Assembly: GCA_964396895.1 (NCBI GenBank)
Contig: CAYNGJ010000008.1
Location: 83,544 to 147,543 of the forward strand
Reading direction: 5' to 3'
From: UBA2334 sp964396895
GTDB lineage: Bacteria > Pseudomonadota > Gammaproteobacteria > Burkholderiales > Burkholderiaceae_C
Length of the DNA stretch: 64,000 nt
Within the stretch, counting starts at the first letter, position 1. Each line of letters begins with the position of its first letter. A program made the position numbers and the translations under genes. Positions 26,305-36,894 of this stretch are shown one piece after another. The notes below the pieces were generated by a model, which worked only from the letters and a program-made list of their open reading frames with translations, did not search any database and was not told where the DNA came from.

Positions 26305-28983
26305 ATGAAAACCCTGGTGATTGCCGAGAAGCCTTCTGTGGCCCAAGACATCGTTCGCGCGCTGACGCCGATGTCGGGCAAATTCGAGAAGCATGACGAC
26401 CATTTCGAAAACGACACCCATGTGGTCACCTCGGCGGTAGGCCATTTGGTGGAAATTGCCGCGCCCGAAGAGTTTGATGTGAAGCGCGGCAAGTGGAGTT
26501 TTGCCCAGTTGCCCGTGCTGCCGCCGTACTTTGACTTGAAGCCCATCGACAAGACCAAGTCGCGCCTGAGCGCGGTGGTCAAGCTGGCCAAGCGCAAAGA
26601 CGTGGGCGCACTCATCAATGCGTGTGACGCGGGGCGCGAGGGGGAGCTGATCTTCCGGCTCATCGAGCAGTACGCCGGTGGCAAAAAGCCCCTGGGCAAG
26701 CCCGTGCAGCGGCTGTGGCTGCAGTCCATGACGCCGCAGGCCATTCGCGACGGCTTCACCCACCTGCGCACCGACGAGCAAATGCGCCCCCTGGCCGATG
26801 CGGCCCGCAGCCGCTCGGAGGCCGACTGGATGGTGGGCATCAACGGCACCCGCGCCATGACGGCCTTTAACAGCCGCGACGGTGGCTTCTTCCTGACCAC
26901 CGTGGGCCGGGTGCAAACGCCCACGCTGGCCGTGGTGGTGGAGCGGGAAGAAAAAATCCGCAAGTTCATCAGCCGCAACTACTGGGAAGTGCACGCCAGC
27001 TTCCAGGCGCAGGCGGGTGAGTACCCCGCCAAGTGGTTCAACCCCGCCTGGAAAAAGCCCACCGGCGACCTGGCTGACCCCGAGCAGCGCGCCGACCGTG
27101 TGTGGAGCGAGGCCGAGGCCACCGCCATTGCCCAAGCATCGCGCCACCAGCCCGCCTGCGTGAGCGAAGAAAGCAAGCCCACCACCCAAGCCAGCGGCCT
27201 GCTGTACGACCTGACCAGCTTGCAACGTGAGGCCAATGGCCGCTTTGGCTTCAGCGCCAAAACCACGCTGGCCCTGGCGCAAAGCCTGTACGAAAAGCAC
27301 AAGGCCCTGACCTACCCCCGTACCGACAGCCGCGCCCTGCCCGAAGACTACCTGCCGACCGTGAAGCAGACCTTTGAAATGCTGGCGGACAGTGGCATGA
27401 CCCATCTGGCACCGCATGCGCTGCTGGCACTGAGCAACGGCTACATCAAGCCCACCAAGCGCGTGTTTGACAACAGCAAGGTGAGTGACCACTTCGCCAT
27501 CATCCCCACGCTGCAGGCGCCCGGCGGCCTGTCAGAAGCGGAACAAAAGCTTTACGACTTGGTGGTGCGCCGCTTTTTGGCCGTGTTCTTCCCCGTGGCG
27601 GAGTTCACCGTCACCACCCGCATCAGCACCGTGGTGGCCACGGGCAATGAGTTCAACTTCAAGACCGAGGGCAAAGTACTGGTCAAGCCGGGCTGGATGG
27701 CTGTGTACGGCAAAGAAGCCGCCGAAGACGTGGCCGAGGCCAAAGAGGGCGACAAAGGCCAAAACCTGGTGCCCGTGCAGCCCGGCGAAACCGTGCACAA
27801 CACTACCGCCGACCCCAAGGGCCTCAAAACCCGCCCACCCGCCCGCTACAACGAAGCGACGCTGCTGGGCGCCATGGAAGGCGCAGGCAAGCTGATTGAC
27901 GACGAAGAACTGCGTGCCGCCATGCAGGAAAAAGGCCTGGGCACGCCCGCCACGCGCTCCAGCATCATTGAAGGCCTGCTGGCCGAAAAGTACATGCTGC
28001 GCGAAGGGCGCGAGCTGATTCCCACGGCCAAGGCCTTTCAGCTCATGACGCTGCTGCGCGGCCTGAAGGTGGAAGAACTCTCACGCCCCGAGCTGACCGG
28101 CAATTGGGAATACCAGCTGGCGCAAATGGAGCGCGGGCAACTCAGCCGCGAAGCCTTTATGCGCGACATTGCCGACATGACGCAGCGCATGGTGCAAAAG
28201 GCCAAGGAATACGACCGCGACACCATCCCCGGCGACTACACCACGCTGGCCACCCCCTGCCCCAACTGTGGCGGGGTGGTGAAGGAAAACTACCGCCGCT
28301 ACACCTGCGTGGGGGCCGATGGCCGGTCTGACGGCTGCGGCTTCTCGTTTGGCAAGTCCCCCGCCGGGCGCACCTTTGAGGTGGCGGAGGCCGAAGCCTT
28401 TTTGCGCGACCGCCACATTGGCCCGCTGGACGGCTTCCGTTCCAAGGCAGGCTGGCCGTTTGTGGCCGAAATGAAGTTGGTGTTCAGCGAAGAAGACAGC
28501 AACTGGAAGCTGGAGTTCGACTTTGGCGACGACAAAAAGGCAGAAGAAAGCGGCGAGTTGGTGGACTTTGGCGCTGCCGAGAGCCTGGGCCCCTGCCCCA
28601 AGTGCGGCAGCGCCGTGCACGAGCACGGCAGCAATTACGTGTGCGAAAAGTCCGTGCCCACCGCCGTTCAACCCACGCCCAGCTGCGACTTCAAGAGCGG
28701 TAAGGTCATATTGCAGCAGACGGTGGAGCCCGAGCAGGTGAAAAAACTGCTGGCCACCGGCAAGACCGATTTGCTGGACAAGTTTGTCTCCATGCGCACC
28801 CGCCGCGCCTTCAAGGCCTTCCTGGCTTGGGATGCCAAAGAGGGCAAGGTGGCGTTTGAGTTCGAGCCCCGCACCAGCAAGTTCCCGCCGCGCAAGACAG
28901 CGGCAGCGCCAGAAGGCGCGGCACCGGCCAAGGCCCCTCCGGCCAAAAAAGTGGCCCGGAAAACAGCCACCACTAAAAAGTGA
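26305..28983 (+). CDS. topB: DNA topoisomerase III
   Basis: An 892-residue type IA topoisomerase. TOPRIM motifs LVIAEKPSVAQDIV and NACDAGREGELIFRLI; active-site Tyr337 in ALTYPRTDSRALPEDY. Unlike E. coli TopB it carries C-terminal Cys-pair zinc-finger modules (CPNCGGVVKENYRRYTC; CPKCGSAVHEHGSNYVC), followed by a Lys/Ala-rich tail. Start ATG 26305 (MKTLVIAEKPS) is unambiguous by homology. Its role is decatenation and recombination-intermediate processing. Divergent from the SET gene. Confidence 0.95.
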   Translation: MKTLVIAEKPSVAQDIVRALTPMSGKFEKHDDHFENDTHVVTSAVGHLVEIAAPEEFDVKRGKWSFAQLPVLPPYFDLKPIDKTKSRLSAVVKLAKRKDVGALINACDAGREGELIFRLIEQYAGGKKPLGKPVQRLWLQSMTPQAIRDGFTHLRTDEQMRPLADAARSRSEADWMVGINGTRAMTAFNSRDGGFFLTTVGRVQTPTLAVVVEREEKIRKFISRNYWEVHASFQAQAGEYPAKWFNPAWKKPTGDLADPEQRADRVWSEAEATAIAQASRHQPACVSEESKPTTQASGLLYDLTSLQREANGRFGFSAKTTLALAQSLYEKHKALTYPRTDSRALPEDYLPTVKQTFEMLADSGMTHLAPHALLALSNGYIKPTKRVFDNSKVSDHFAIIPTLQAPGGLSEAEQKLYDLVVRRFLAVFFPVAEFTVTTRISTVVATGNEFNFKTEGKVLVKPGWMAVYGKEAAEDVAEAKEGDKGQNLVPVQPGETVHNTTADPKGLKTRPPARYNEATLLGAMEGAGKLIDDEELRAAMQEKGLGTPATRSSIIEGLLAEKYMLREGRELIPTAKAFQLMTLLRGLKVEELSRPELTGNWEYQLAQMERGQLSREAFMRDIADMTQRMVQKAKEYDRDTIPGDYTTLATPCPNCGGVVKENYRRYTCVGADGRSDGCGFSFGKSPAGRTFEVAEAEAFLRDRHIGPLDGFRSKAGWPFVAEMKLVFSEEDSNWKLEFDFGDDKKAEESGELVDFGAAESLGPCPKCGSAVHEHGSNYVCEKSVPTAVQPTPSCDFKSGKVILQQTVEPEQVKKLLATGKTDLLDKFVSMRTRRAFKAFLAWDAKEGKVAFEFEPRTSKFPPRKTAAAPEGAAPAKAPPAKKVARKTATTKK

Positions 28984-29045
28984 GCTTAAAACACTTTACT
29001 GATAAGCGTTGAGTGGTCAAAAAGTATTAAATTGATAACAATGGC
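28984..29045. repeat. Possible member of the dispersed AT-rich element family (copy C)
   Basis: An AT-rich segment directly after the topB stop with GATAAGCGTTGAGTGG and ATTAAATTGATAAC. It shares position (just 3' of a stop) and general build with copies A, B and D but is more diverged. Membership is tentative. Confidence 0.3.
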
Positions 29046-29092
29046 CGTCAGGGCAATGGATTCAAGCGCGGGGTGCCAATGGGGCGCTGAAT

Positions 29093-30577
29093 TCACTCGG
29101 CCACAGGCCGGTTGCGATTGGGAAAGCGCACCCCCACGCGCAGCCCGGGTGGTTGGCGACCAGGGTGGGAATCTTCCATCTTCAGCGTGGCCCCGTGCTG
29201 CTGCGTGATTTCATGCACGATGGCCAGGCCCAGTCCTGAGCCGTCCACGTTGGTGCCCAGGGCGCGGTAGAAGGGCTGCAGCACCAGCTCACGCTCGTTT
29301 TCGGGGATGCCCGGCCCCGTGTCTTCCACCTGCAGAATTTGCACGCCACTGAAAGGGTCCACCAGCACGCGTGCGGTCACCACGCCACCTTTTGGGGTGT
29401 AGTGGATGGCGTTGTCCACCAGGTTGCGCACCAGTTCGCTCAGCAGGGTGGGGTTGCCGTCCATCAGGCATTCGCGCGGCACGTGGCTGGGGCCGTCGTA
29501 GCCCAGGTCAATCTGCTTGTCCAGTGCGCGTGGGACGGAGTCTTGCACCACCTCGGTCACGATGCGCGCCAGGTCGATGGTGGCCGTGGGCAAGGTGCGG
29601 CCGGTGGTCTCGGCGCGCGCCAGGGCCAGCAGTTGGTTGACGGTGTGGGTGGCGCGCACGCTGGAGCGGGCGATCAACTGCAGCGAGCGGTGAATCTCCT
29701 CGGGTCGTGTCTCGCGCTGCGCCATGTCGGCCTGCATGCGCAGGCCCGCCAGTGGGGTTTTGAGCTGGTGGGCGGCATCGGCCAAAAAGCGCTTTTGGGT
29801 GGTGAGCGAGGCCTTCAGGCGGTTGAGCAAGTCGTTGATGGAGGCCACCAGCGGCGCCACCTCTTCGGGCACGAAGGACTCGTCCAACGGGCTGAGGTCG
29901 TCAGGCTTGCGCTCGCGGATGCGCTGTTCCAGTTCGTTGAGCGGGCGAATGCCCCGCACGAGTGCCAGCCACACCAGCAGCACCGCCAGCGGCAGGATGA
30001 CGAACTGCGGCACCATCACGCCCTTGATGATTTCGGTGGCCAGGGTGGAGCGCTTGGACAGGGTTTCCGCCACCTGGACCAGGATCAGTTTTTCCGGCAC
30101 GGTGTGCGGGGTGGTGATCCACGAGTAGGCCACCCTGACCTCGTCGCCCCGGATGATGTCGTCGCGCAGCATGACGCGGCCCGCCACGGGGGTGGCGTTG
30201 TCGGGCGGGGAGGGGAAGTCGGACTCTCCCAGCACATGCTCGCCCTTGAGGCCTCGCACCTGGTAGTAGACCAGGTCGGAGTCGTCGGCCCGCAGGATGT
30301 CGCGGGTTTGACCCTGGATGTTGAGTTTCACCTTGCCCTGGCGGGCATCCACCAACTGCACAATCGTCTGCAGGTTGTGTTCGAGTGCGCGGTCAAACGG
30401 CTTGCCCGCGATGCCCTGGGCCACCCACCAGGTCAGGGCCAGGCTGAGCGGCCACAGCAGCAGCAGGGGGGTGAGCATCCAGTCCAGGATTTCCCCGAAC
30501 AGGCTGCGTTTCTCGCGCTGAAACAGCCCGAAGGCCGTCAGGGTGGACGGGTCGTCCTCAGGCGGGAATTTTTTCAA
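29093..30577 (-). CDS. Sensor histidine kinase (TctE/QseC-like)
   Basis: A 494-residue inner-membrane sensor kinase. TM1 (MLTPLLLLWPLSLALTWWVA), a ~130-residue periplasmic sensor of the 2CSK type found in TctE, TM2 (FVILPLAVLLVWLALV), a HAMP-like linker, HisKA with His270 in AAHQLKTPLAGLRMQA, and HATPase with N-box LVRNLVDNAIHYT, DTGPGIPENE and GSGLGLAIV. Overlaps its response regulator gene by 20 bp. TctE relatives sense tricarboxylates, but the ligand is not evident here. Confidence 0.92.
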   Translation of the reverse strand: MKKFPPEDDPSTLTAFGLFQREKRSLFGEILDWMLTPLLLLWPLSLALTWWVAQGIAGKPFDRALEHNLQTIVQLVDARQGKVKLNIQGQTRDILRADDSDLVYYQVRGLKGEHVLGESDFPSPPDNATPVAGRVMLRDDIIRGDEVRVAYSWITTPHTVPEKLILVQVAETLSKRSTLATEIIKGVMVPQFVILPLAVLLVWLALVRGIRPLNELEQRIRERKPDDLSPLDESFVPEEVAPLVASINDLLNRLKASLTTQKRFLADAAHQLKTPLAGLRMQADMAQRETRPEEIHRSLQLIARSSVRATHTVNQLLALARAETTGRTLPTATIDLARIVTEVVQDSVPRALDKQIDLGYDGPSHVPRECLMDGNPTLLSELVRNLVDNAIHYTPKGGVVTARVLVDPFSGVQILQVEDTGPGIPENERELVLQPFYRALGTNVDGSGLGLAIVHEITQQHGATLKMEDSHPGRQPPGLRVGVRFPNRNRPVAE

Positions 30578-31232
30578 GGCAGTAACCCAGCCCGCGCACG
30601 GTGGCGATGCGGATGGGGCCCTTTTCTATCTTCTTGCGCAGGCGGTGGATGTACACCTCGATGGCGTTGTTGCTCACCTCCTCGCCCCACTCGCACAGCC
30701 GCTCCACCAGCTGGTCCTTGCTGACGAGTCGGCCGGCGCGCTGCAGCAGCACCTCCAGCAGGCCCAGTTCACGGGCCGACAGCTCCACCATCTTGCCGTC
30801 GATGGTGGCCACGCGCCCTGCCTGGTCATACACCAGGGGCCCGTGCTTGATGGTGCTGCTGGCCCCGCCCATGCCCCGGCGGGTGAGGGCACGCACGCGC
30901 GCCTCCAGCTCCTGCAGGCTGAAGGGTTTGGCCATGTAGTCGTCCGCGCCGTAGTCCAGCCCTTTGACGCGCTCTTCGACGCTGTCGGCAGCGGTCAGGA
31001 TGAGGACGGGCAAGGTGGCTCCCCGGGAGCGCAGGCGTTTGAGCACTTCCAGCCCGTGCATGCGCGGCAGGCCCAGGTCGAGAATGAGGAGGTCAAACTC
31101 GTTGTTGGTCATGAGGGCTGCATCGGCTTCGCTGCCACTGGCCACGTGGTCCACCGCCGCCCCCGCTGCGCGCAAGGTGCGCAGGAGTCCATCGGCCAGA
31201 ACCTGATCGTCTTCAGCTATGAGGATTCGCAT
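30558..31232 (-). CDS. OmpR-family response regulator (TctD/QseB-like)
   Basis: A 224-residue two-domain regulator. Receiver with acidic pair EDD (residues 7-9), phospho-acceptor Asp52 in LLILDLGLPRMHG, and Lys in DDYMAKPF; then a winged-helix DNA-binding domain (LSARELGLLEVLLQRAG ... EVYIHRLRKKI ... VRGLGYCLE). First gene of the two-component operon with the kinase downstream. No tctA/B/C transporter genes adjoin, so the regulon lies elsewhere or is different. Confidence 0.93.
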   Translation of the reverse strand: MRILIAEDDQVLADGLLRTLRAAGAAVDHVASGSEADAALMTNNEFDLLILDLGLPRMHGLEVLKRLRSRGATLPVLILTAADSVEERVKGLDYGADDYMAKPFSLQELEARVRALTRRGMGGASSTIKHGPLVYDQAGRVATIDGKMVELSARELGLLEVLLQRAGRLVSKDQLVERLCEWGEEVSNNAIEVYIHRLRKKIEKGPIRIATVRGLGYCLEKIPA

Positions 31233-31344
31233 CCCATTCTCCTTGTATCCCTGCCGATGGGCCGTGGTGATGGTCGATTTTAGTGTTGCCCAGCGCTGGT
31301 TTCGGGCCGATGGTGCTCATGGTTTCCCCGTGGGCGGATGGCCG

Positions 31345-31839
31345 TCACTGGCCGTCCGCGTAGGCTTCCAGCCCCAGCGCCACCACGGTCGCCACGTCAT
31401 TGCCCACCTGGGCGCGAAATTCGGCTTCGGCTTGCGCGACTGCGCGACCGAAGGCCTGCAGCCAGTCCAGGCCGAGTGGGGAGAACACCAGTCGCCGTGC
31501 CCTGCCATCGAGGGGGTCGGCGTCGCGCACCACCAGGCCCCAGGCTTCGCACTGGTCCATCAAGTTGGCCATGGCCTGCTTGCTCATGTGGGCGGAAAGC
31601 GCCAGGTCGGTCAGTCGTGCACCCCCCAGTGGCAGGTGGCGCATGAGGTGGATGTGCGCCGCACTGATTTGCTGGCGTGACGCGAGGTTGGACAAGGCCA
31701 GCGGGGCTTGCACATCGGCCGTCATCAGGGTCAGCACCCGCTGGTCGAAGGTCTGCAGTGCGCGCCCCATCAGGCGGCCCAGGTGGGCGTGACGCCACAG
31801 GGGGTCAGTGGTGGGAGTGGCAGTGTTCAATTTGGTCAA
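31345..31839 (-). CDS. MarR-family transcriptional regulator
   Basis: A 164-residue winged-HTH regulator. The HTH is in ARLTDLALSAHMSKQAMANLMDQCEAWGLVVR, and the wing in DADPLDGRARRLVFSPLG is typical of MarR. It is divergent from recA with 120 bp between start codons. No linked target gene is obvious, so autoregulation plus distant targets is likely. Effector unknown. Confidence 0.88.
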   Translation of the reverse strand: MTKLNTATPTTDPLWRHAHLGRLMGRALQTFDQRVLTLMTADVQAPLALSNLASRQQISAAHIHLMRHLPLGGARLTDLALSAHMSKQAMANLMDQCEAWGLVVRDADPLDGRARRLVFSPLGLDWLQAFGRAVAQAEAEFRAQVGNDVATVVALGLEAYADGQ

Positions 31840-31860
31840 TCAAACTGACTAAAAATATGA

Positions 31861-31906
31861 TTGTGACGGAAATTTTCGCTTGATACACTGCTGTACACGC
31901 ATCCAG
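31861..31906 (+). promoter_or_regulatory. recA promoter with LexA-like SOS box
   Basis: TTGTGA (31861-31866), 17-bp spacer, TACACT (31884-31889) fits a sigma-70 promoter. CTGT-ACACGCAT-CCAG (31891-31906) matches the LexA consensus CTGT-N8-ACAG in 7 of 8 fixed bases and covers the expected transcription start, a classical repressor position. Confidence 0.75.
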
Positions 31907-31959
31907 TCTGTATGAAACAACACAGATGCTTTTCCACCACCAACCTGAGGTCACCCACC

Positions 31960-33024
31960 ATGGAAGCTCCTGTCAAAACCATCAACGCTGAGAAAAGCAA
32001 AGCACTGCAGGCCGCACTGGCCCAAATCGAAAAGCAGTTTGGCAAAGGCACCATCATGCGGCTGGGGGCCGGCGAGGTGATTGAGGACATTCAGGTGGTG
32101 TCCACCGGCTCGTTGGGGCTGGATGTGGCACTCGGGGTAGGGGGCTTGCCGCGTGGCCGGGTGGTGGAAATTTACGGCCCCGAGTCCTCCGGCAAAACCA
32201 CGCTCACCCTGCAAGTGGTGGCGGAAATGCAAAAGCTGGGCGGCGTGTGCGCGTTTGTGGATGCAGAGCACGCGCTCGACATCCAGTACGCCCAGGCCTT
32301 GGGTGTCAATTTGCAGGAAATGCTGATTTCCCAGCCCGACACGGGTGAGCAGGCCCTGGAGATTGTGGACAGCCTGGTGCGCTCGGCCGCCGTGGACCTC
32401 ATCATCGTGGACTCGGTGGCGGCTCTGACGCCCAAAGCCGAGTTGGAGGGAGACATGGGCGACTCGCTGCCAGGCCTTCAGGCGCGCCTGATGAGTCAAG
32501 CCTTGCGCAAGCTCACCGCCACCATCAAGAAAGCCAACTGCACGGTCATTTTCATCAACCAGATCCGCATGAAAATTGGCGTCATGTTTGGCAGTCCAGA
32601 AACCACCACGGGTGGCAATGCGCTGAAGTTTTACGCATCGGTCCGACTGGACATCCGCCGCGTCGGCTCCATCAAAAAGGGTGACGAGGTCATCGGCAGC
32701 GAGACCAAGGTCAAAGTGGTGAAGAACAAGGTGGCCTCCCCGTTCAAAACGGCGGAATTTGACATTTTGTACGGCCAGGGCATCAGCCGAGAGGGCGAAA
32801 TCATCGACTTGGCCGTGGCGGGCAACATCATTGACAAATCCGGCGCTTGGTACGCCTATCAGGGCGAAAAAATTGGCCAGGGTCGAGACAACGCCCGCGA
32901 GTTCCTGCGCGAAAACCGGGTACTCGCCCACGAAATCGAAAACAAGGTGCGCGCCTCCCTGGGGGTCCCCCTGTTGCCGGCTGCCATGCCCGTGGCCCAC
33001 TCGACCGCTGCGGCCGAGGAATGA
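31960..33024 (+). CDS. recA: Recombinase A
   Basis: A 354-residue RecA: homologous-strand exchange and SOS co-protease. Walker A GPESSGKT at residues 73-80, EHALD, DSVAALTPKAELEGDMGD (L1 region), and KIGVMFGSPETTTGGNALKFYASVRLDIRR (L2 and following). Start ATG 31960 (MEAPVKTINAEKSKAL) is family-like; the upstream in-frame ATG at 31912 would overlap the promoter region. Stop overlaps the recX start (ATGA). Confidence 0.97.
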   Translation: MEAPVKTINAEKSKALQAALAQIEKQFGKGTIMRLGAGEVIEDIQVVSTGSLGLDVALGVGGLPRGRVVEIYGPESSGKTTLTLQVVAEMQKLGGVCAFVDAEHALDIQYAQALGVNLQEMLISQPDTGEQALEIVDSLVRSAAVDLIIVDSVAALTPKAELEGDMGDSLPGLQARLMSQALRKLTATIKKANCTVIFINQIRMKIGVMFGSPETTTGGNALKFYASVRLDIRRVGSIKKGDEVIGSETKVKVVKNKVASPFKTAEFDILYGQGISREGEIIDLAVAGNIIDKSGAWYAYQGEKIGQGRDNAREFLRENRVLAHEIENKVRASLGVPLLPAAMPVAHSTAAAEE

Positions 33025-33515
33025 AGCCGGTCCGGGCGCGCGGTGACGAGGCGTCGGCCGCCCCAGGGCCTTCGCTCAAGGGTCGCGCGCTGCGGTGGTT
33101 GTCCATGCGAGAGCATTCGCGTGCCGAATTGGCGCGCAAGCTGGCCCCTCATGCCGCGGCACCCGAGGAGGTGGAGGCTTTGCTGGAGGACTTGATGGTC
33201 CAAGGCTGGCTCAGCGATGAGCGTGCAGCACATAGTGTGGTGCGGCGCCACAGCGAGCGCCTGGGCCTGGCCCGGGTCAAGCAGGCCCTGCATGCCAAGG
33301 GACTCGCCAGCGACGTGGTGGCCGAAGCCACGGCGGGTTTGGTCGACACAGAACGGGCGCGGGCCCTGCAAGTGTGGCAACGAAAATTCGGTCAGCCCCC
33401 CGCTGATGTGGCGGAGCAGGCCAAGCACGCCCGCTTCTTGATGGGACGTGGGTTTGGGCACGACACCATCCGAGCTGTGCTCAAGCAGGTGGCGGATCAG
33501 TTTCCCGGTGAGTGA
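33021..33515 (+). CDS. recX: Regulatory protein RecX
   Basis: A 164-residue RecX, which binds RecA filaments and limits their activity. Typical tandem three-helix repeats: ALRWLSMREHSRAELARKL, VEALLEDLMVQGWLSDERAA, ARFLMGRGFGHDTIRAVL. Starts inside the recA stop codon (ATGA overlap), so is co-transcribed and coupled. Normal length for betaproteobacteria. Confidence 0.92.
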   Translation: MKPVRARGDEASAAPGPSLKGRALRWLSMREHSRAELARKLAPHAAAPEEVEALLEDLMVQGWLSDERAAHSVVRRHSERLGLARVKQALHAKGLASDVVAEATAGLVDTERARALQVWQRKFGQPPADVAEQAKHARFLMGRGFGHDTIRAVLKQVADQFPGE

Positions 33516-33550
33516 GTCGGCCGCCACTGCCAGGTTGGCACGTGTCGGCT

Positions 33551-34483
33551 TCAGAGCCCCAGCATCAGCTTCAGGTTTTGAACGGCCGCACCGCTGGCGC
33601 CTTTGCCCAGGTTGTCCAGGCGCGCCACCAACAGGGCGTGGCGGTGTTTGGGTTGCGAGTACACCCGGATTTCCAAACGGTTGGTGTCGTTCAGCCCCAG
33701 GGCATCCAGCTTGCCGTTGTCGGTGGGCTCTTCCACGCTCACCATGCCACCCCAAGATTGGCTGGGGGCATAGTAAGCCACCAGGGCTTGGCGAAGGTCG
33801 TCGCCCGTGACGTTGCCGGGAAGGTCGTCGAGGTGCAGCGGCAACTGAACCAGCATGCCCTGCTGAAAGTTGCCCACGGCTGGCACAAACAGGGGGCGGC
33901 GGGTCAGGCCGGTCATGGCCATGATTTCTGGCAGGTGCTTGTGTTCCAGGCCCAAGGCATAGAGCTCGAACAAGGGGGCTGTACCCGCCTCGTAGGCCTC
34001 AATCATCGTGCGCCCCCCACCCGAGTAACCGCTCACGCTGGGGAGGCACACCGCTTGGTTCGGGGGCAGTAGGCTGGCGTCCACCAGCGGCCGCAGCAGG
34101 GCAATGGCGCCCGTGGCATAACAGCCTGGGTTGGCCACACGTTCTGCCGCTGCCACGGCGTCCCGTTGTCCGGGGGCCAGCTCAGGAAAGCCATACACCC
34201 AGCCGGGCGCCACCCGGTGGGCGGTGGACGCATCGATGATGCGTGGCGCGCGTCGGCCTTGCGCCTGAATGGCGTCCACCATGGCCACGGTGTCCCGCGC
34301 TGCGTCGTCGTGCAGGCACAAAATGACCACGTCGGCTTGCATCAGCAACTCGCGTTTGGCCTCGGGGTCCTTGCGCCGGTCGTGGGCAATGCTCAGTACC
34401 TGGATGGAGGGAAGCTGCGCGAGTCGGTCACGAATCTGCAGCCCCGTGGTGCCTGCCTCACCGTCAATGAATACCTGGCTCAT
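33551..34483 (-). CDS. argC: N-acetyl-gamma-glutamyl-phosphate reductase (type 2)
   Basis: A 310-residue NADPH-dependent reductase of arginine biosynthesis, short type-2 form. Opening VFIDGEAGTTGLQIRDRL is the nucleotide site; catalytic Cys121 in ANPGCYATGAIALLRP; SGYSGGGRTMIEAYE and LEHKHLPEIM complete the signature. Stands alone, divergent from sucC, away from other arg genes. Cytoplasmic. Confidence 0.94.
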   Translation of the reverse strand: MSQVFIDGEAGTTGLQIRDRLAQLPSIQVLSIAHDRRKDPEAKRELLMQADVVILCLHDDAARDTVAMVDAIQAQGRRAPRIIDASTAHRVAPGWVYGFPELAPGQRDAVAAAERVANPGCYATGAIALLRPLVDASLLPPNQAVCLPSVSGYSGGGRTMIEAYEAGTAPLFELYALGLEHKHLPEIMAMTGLTRRPLFVPAVGNFQQGMLVQLPLHLDDLPGNVTGDDLRQALVAYYAPSQSWGGMVSVEEPTDNGKLDALGLNDTNRLEIRVYSQPKHRHALLVARLDNLGKGASGAAVQNLKLMLGL

Positions 34484-34708
34484 GCTGATGCTCCTTCCGT
34501 GGCTGTGTCATGCCGCAACACGGCACTGTGCCGCGTGTTGTCAGTTATGCACAAGATTTGTGCGTTGCAACATGATACAGTGTGGAGTGGTGTGTTAAGC
34601 GCCCACATTATGTGACTCCGTGCAGCGGCCGTCCTTCACCTGAATTGCAGATCCTACTCAGACGGTTTGGCCGCCGCCTTCACTTTCGACTCTTGAGAGA
34701 GATCATCC

Positions 34709-35872
<1,164 letters not shown>

Positions 35873-35896
35873 GCCCAGGAAAGCGAGAACACAGTC

Positions 35897-36790
35897 ATGT
35901 CGATCTACATCAACAAAGACACCAAGGTCATCACCCAGGGCATCACCGGTAAAACGGGCCAATTCCACACCGAAAAGTGCCAAGAGTACGCGAACGGCAA
36001 GAACTGTTTTGTGGCCGGAGTGAATCCCAAGAAGGCCGGCGAGTCCATCTTCAACATCCCGATCTATTCTTCCGTCAAAGAAGCCGCTTCGGAAACCGGC
36101 GCCACGGTGTCGGTCATCTATGTGCCGCCAGCAGGTGCTGCAGCCGCCATCTGGGAAGCCGTTGAGGCCGACTTGGACTTGGCCATTTGCATCACCGAGG
36201 GCATTCCAGTGCGCGACATGCTGATGGTGCGCAACAAGATGAAAGCCAAAGAAGCCGCTGGCGGCAAAAAAACCCTGCTGCTGGGCCCTAACTGCCCTGG
36301 CCTGATCACCCCCGACGAAATCAAGATCGGCATCATGCCCGGTCACATCCACCGCAAGGGCCGCATTGGCGTGGTCAGCCGCTCCGGCACGCTGACCTAT
36401 GAAGCTGTGGCTCAGTTGACGGAAATCGGTCTTGGTCAGTCCAGTGCTGTGGGCATTGGTGGCGACCCCATCAACGGCCTGAAGCACATCGACGTGATGC
36501 GCGCGTTCAATGACGATCCCGATACCGACGCTGTCATCATGATTGGCGAAATTGGTGGCCCGGACGAAGCAGAAGCCGCGCTGTGGTGCAAGGCCAACAT
36601 GAAGAAGCCCATTGTGGGCTTCATCGCGGGTGTGACAGCGCCTCCTGGTAAGCGCATGGGCCACGCTGGCGCGCTCATCAGTGGCGGTGCAGACACAGCC
36701 GATGCCAAGCTGGCGGTGATGGAGGAGTGCGGCTTCAAGGTCACGCGCAATCCTTCTGAAATGGCAAAACTCCTCAAAGCAATGCTCTGA
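35897..36790 (+). CDS. sucD: Succinate--CoA ligase alpha subunit
   Basis: A 297-residue subunit with CoA-binding Rossmann (TKVITQGITGKTGQFHTE) and active-site phospho-His in MGHAGALISGG. LGPNCPGLITPDE and RSGTLTYEAVAQLT are conserved. Partner of the preceding gene in one operon, closed by a strong terminator 50 bp later. Confidence 0.96.
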   Translation: MSIYINKDTKVITQGITGKTGQFHTEKCQEYANGKNCFVAGVNPKKAGESIFNIPIYSSVKEAASETGATVSVIYVPPAGAAAAIWEAVEADLDLAICITEGIPVRDMLMVRNKMKAKEAAGGKKTLLLGPNCPGLITPDEIKIGIMPGHIHRKGRIGVVSRSGTLTYEAVAQLTEIGLGQSSAVGIGGDPINGLKHIDVMRAFNDDPDTDAVIMIGEIGGPDEAEAALWCKANMKKPIVGFIAGVTAPPGKRMGHAGALISGGADTADAKLAVMEECGFKVTRNPSEMAKLLKAML

Positions 36791-36840
36791 TTTCGAGGGA
36801 AATGGGTCACCGCTGGCGGTGACCCCGTGCGTTTGTGCAC

Positions 36841-36884
36841 AATGGCAATGGCGTACCCGTTCGTGCGCCATTGCCATTTTTTTT
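36841..36884 (+). terminator. Intrinsic terminator of sucCD
   Basis: A 16-bp stem AATGGCAATGGCGTAC / GTGCGCCATTGCCATT (one T-G wobble) with a 6-nt loop (36841-36878), then eight T (36877-36884). Ends 10 bp before the TerC start codon. Confidence 0.95.
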
Positions 36885-36894
36885 GGGGTACGTG

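Noticed and set aside
34516..34540. Dyad CAACACG/CGTGTTG between argC and sucC as terminator or operator
   Set aside because: Short, no T-tract, and located between divergent starts. Could be an operator but nothing identifies a regulator.
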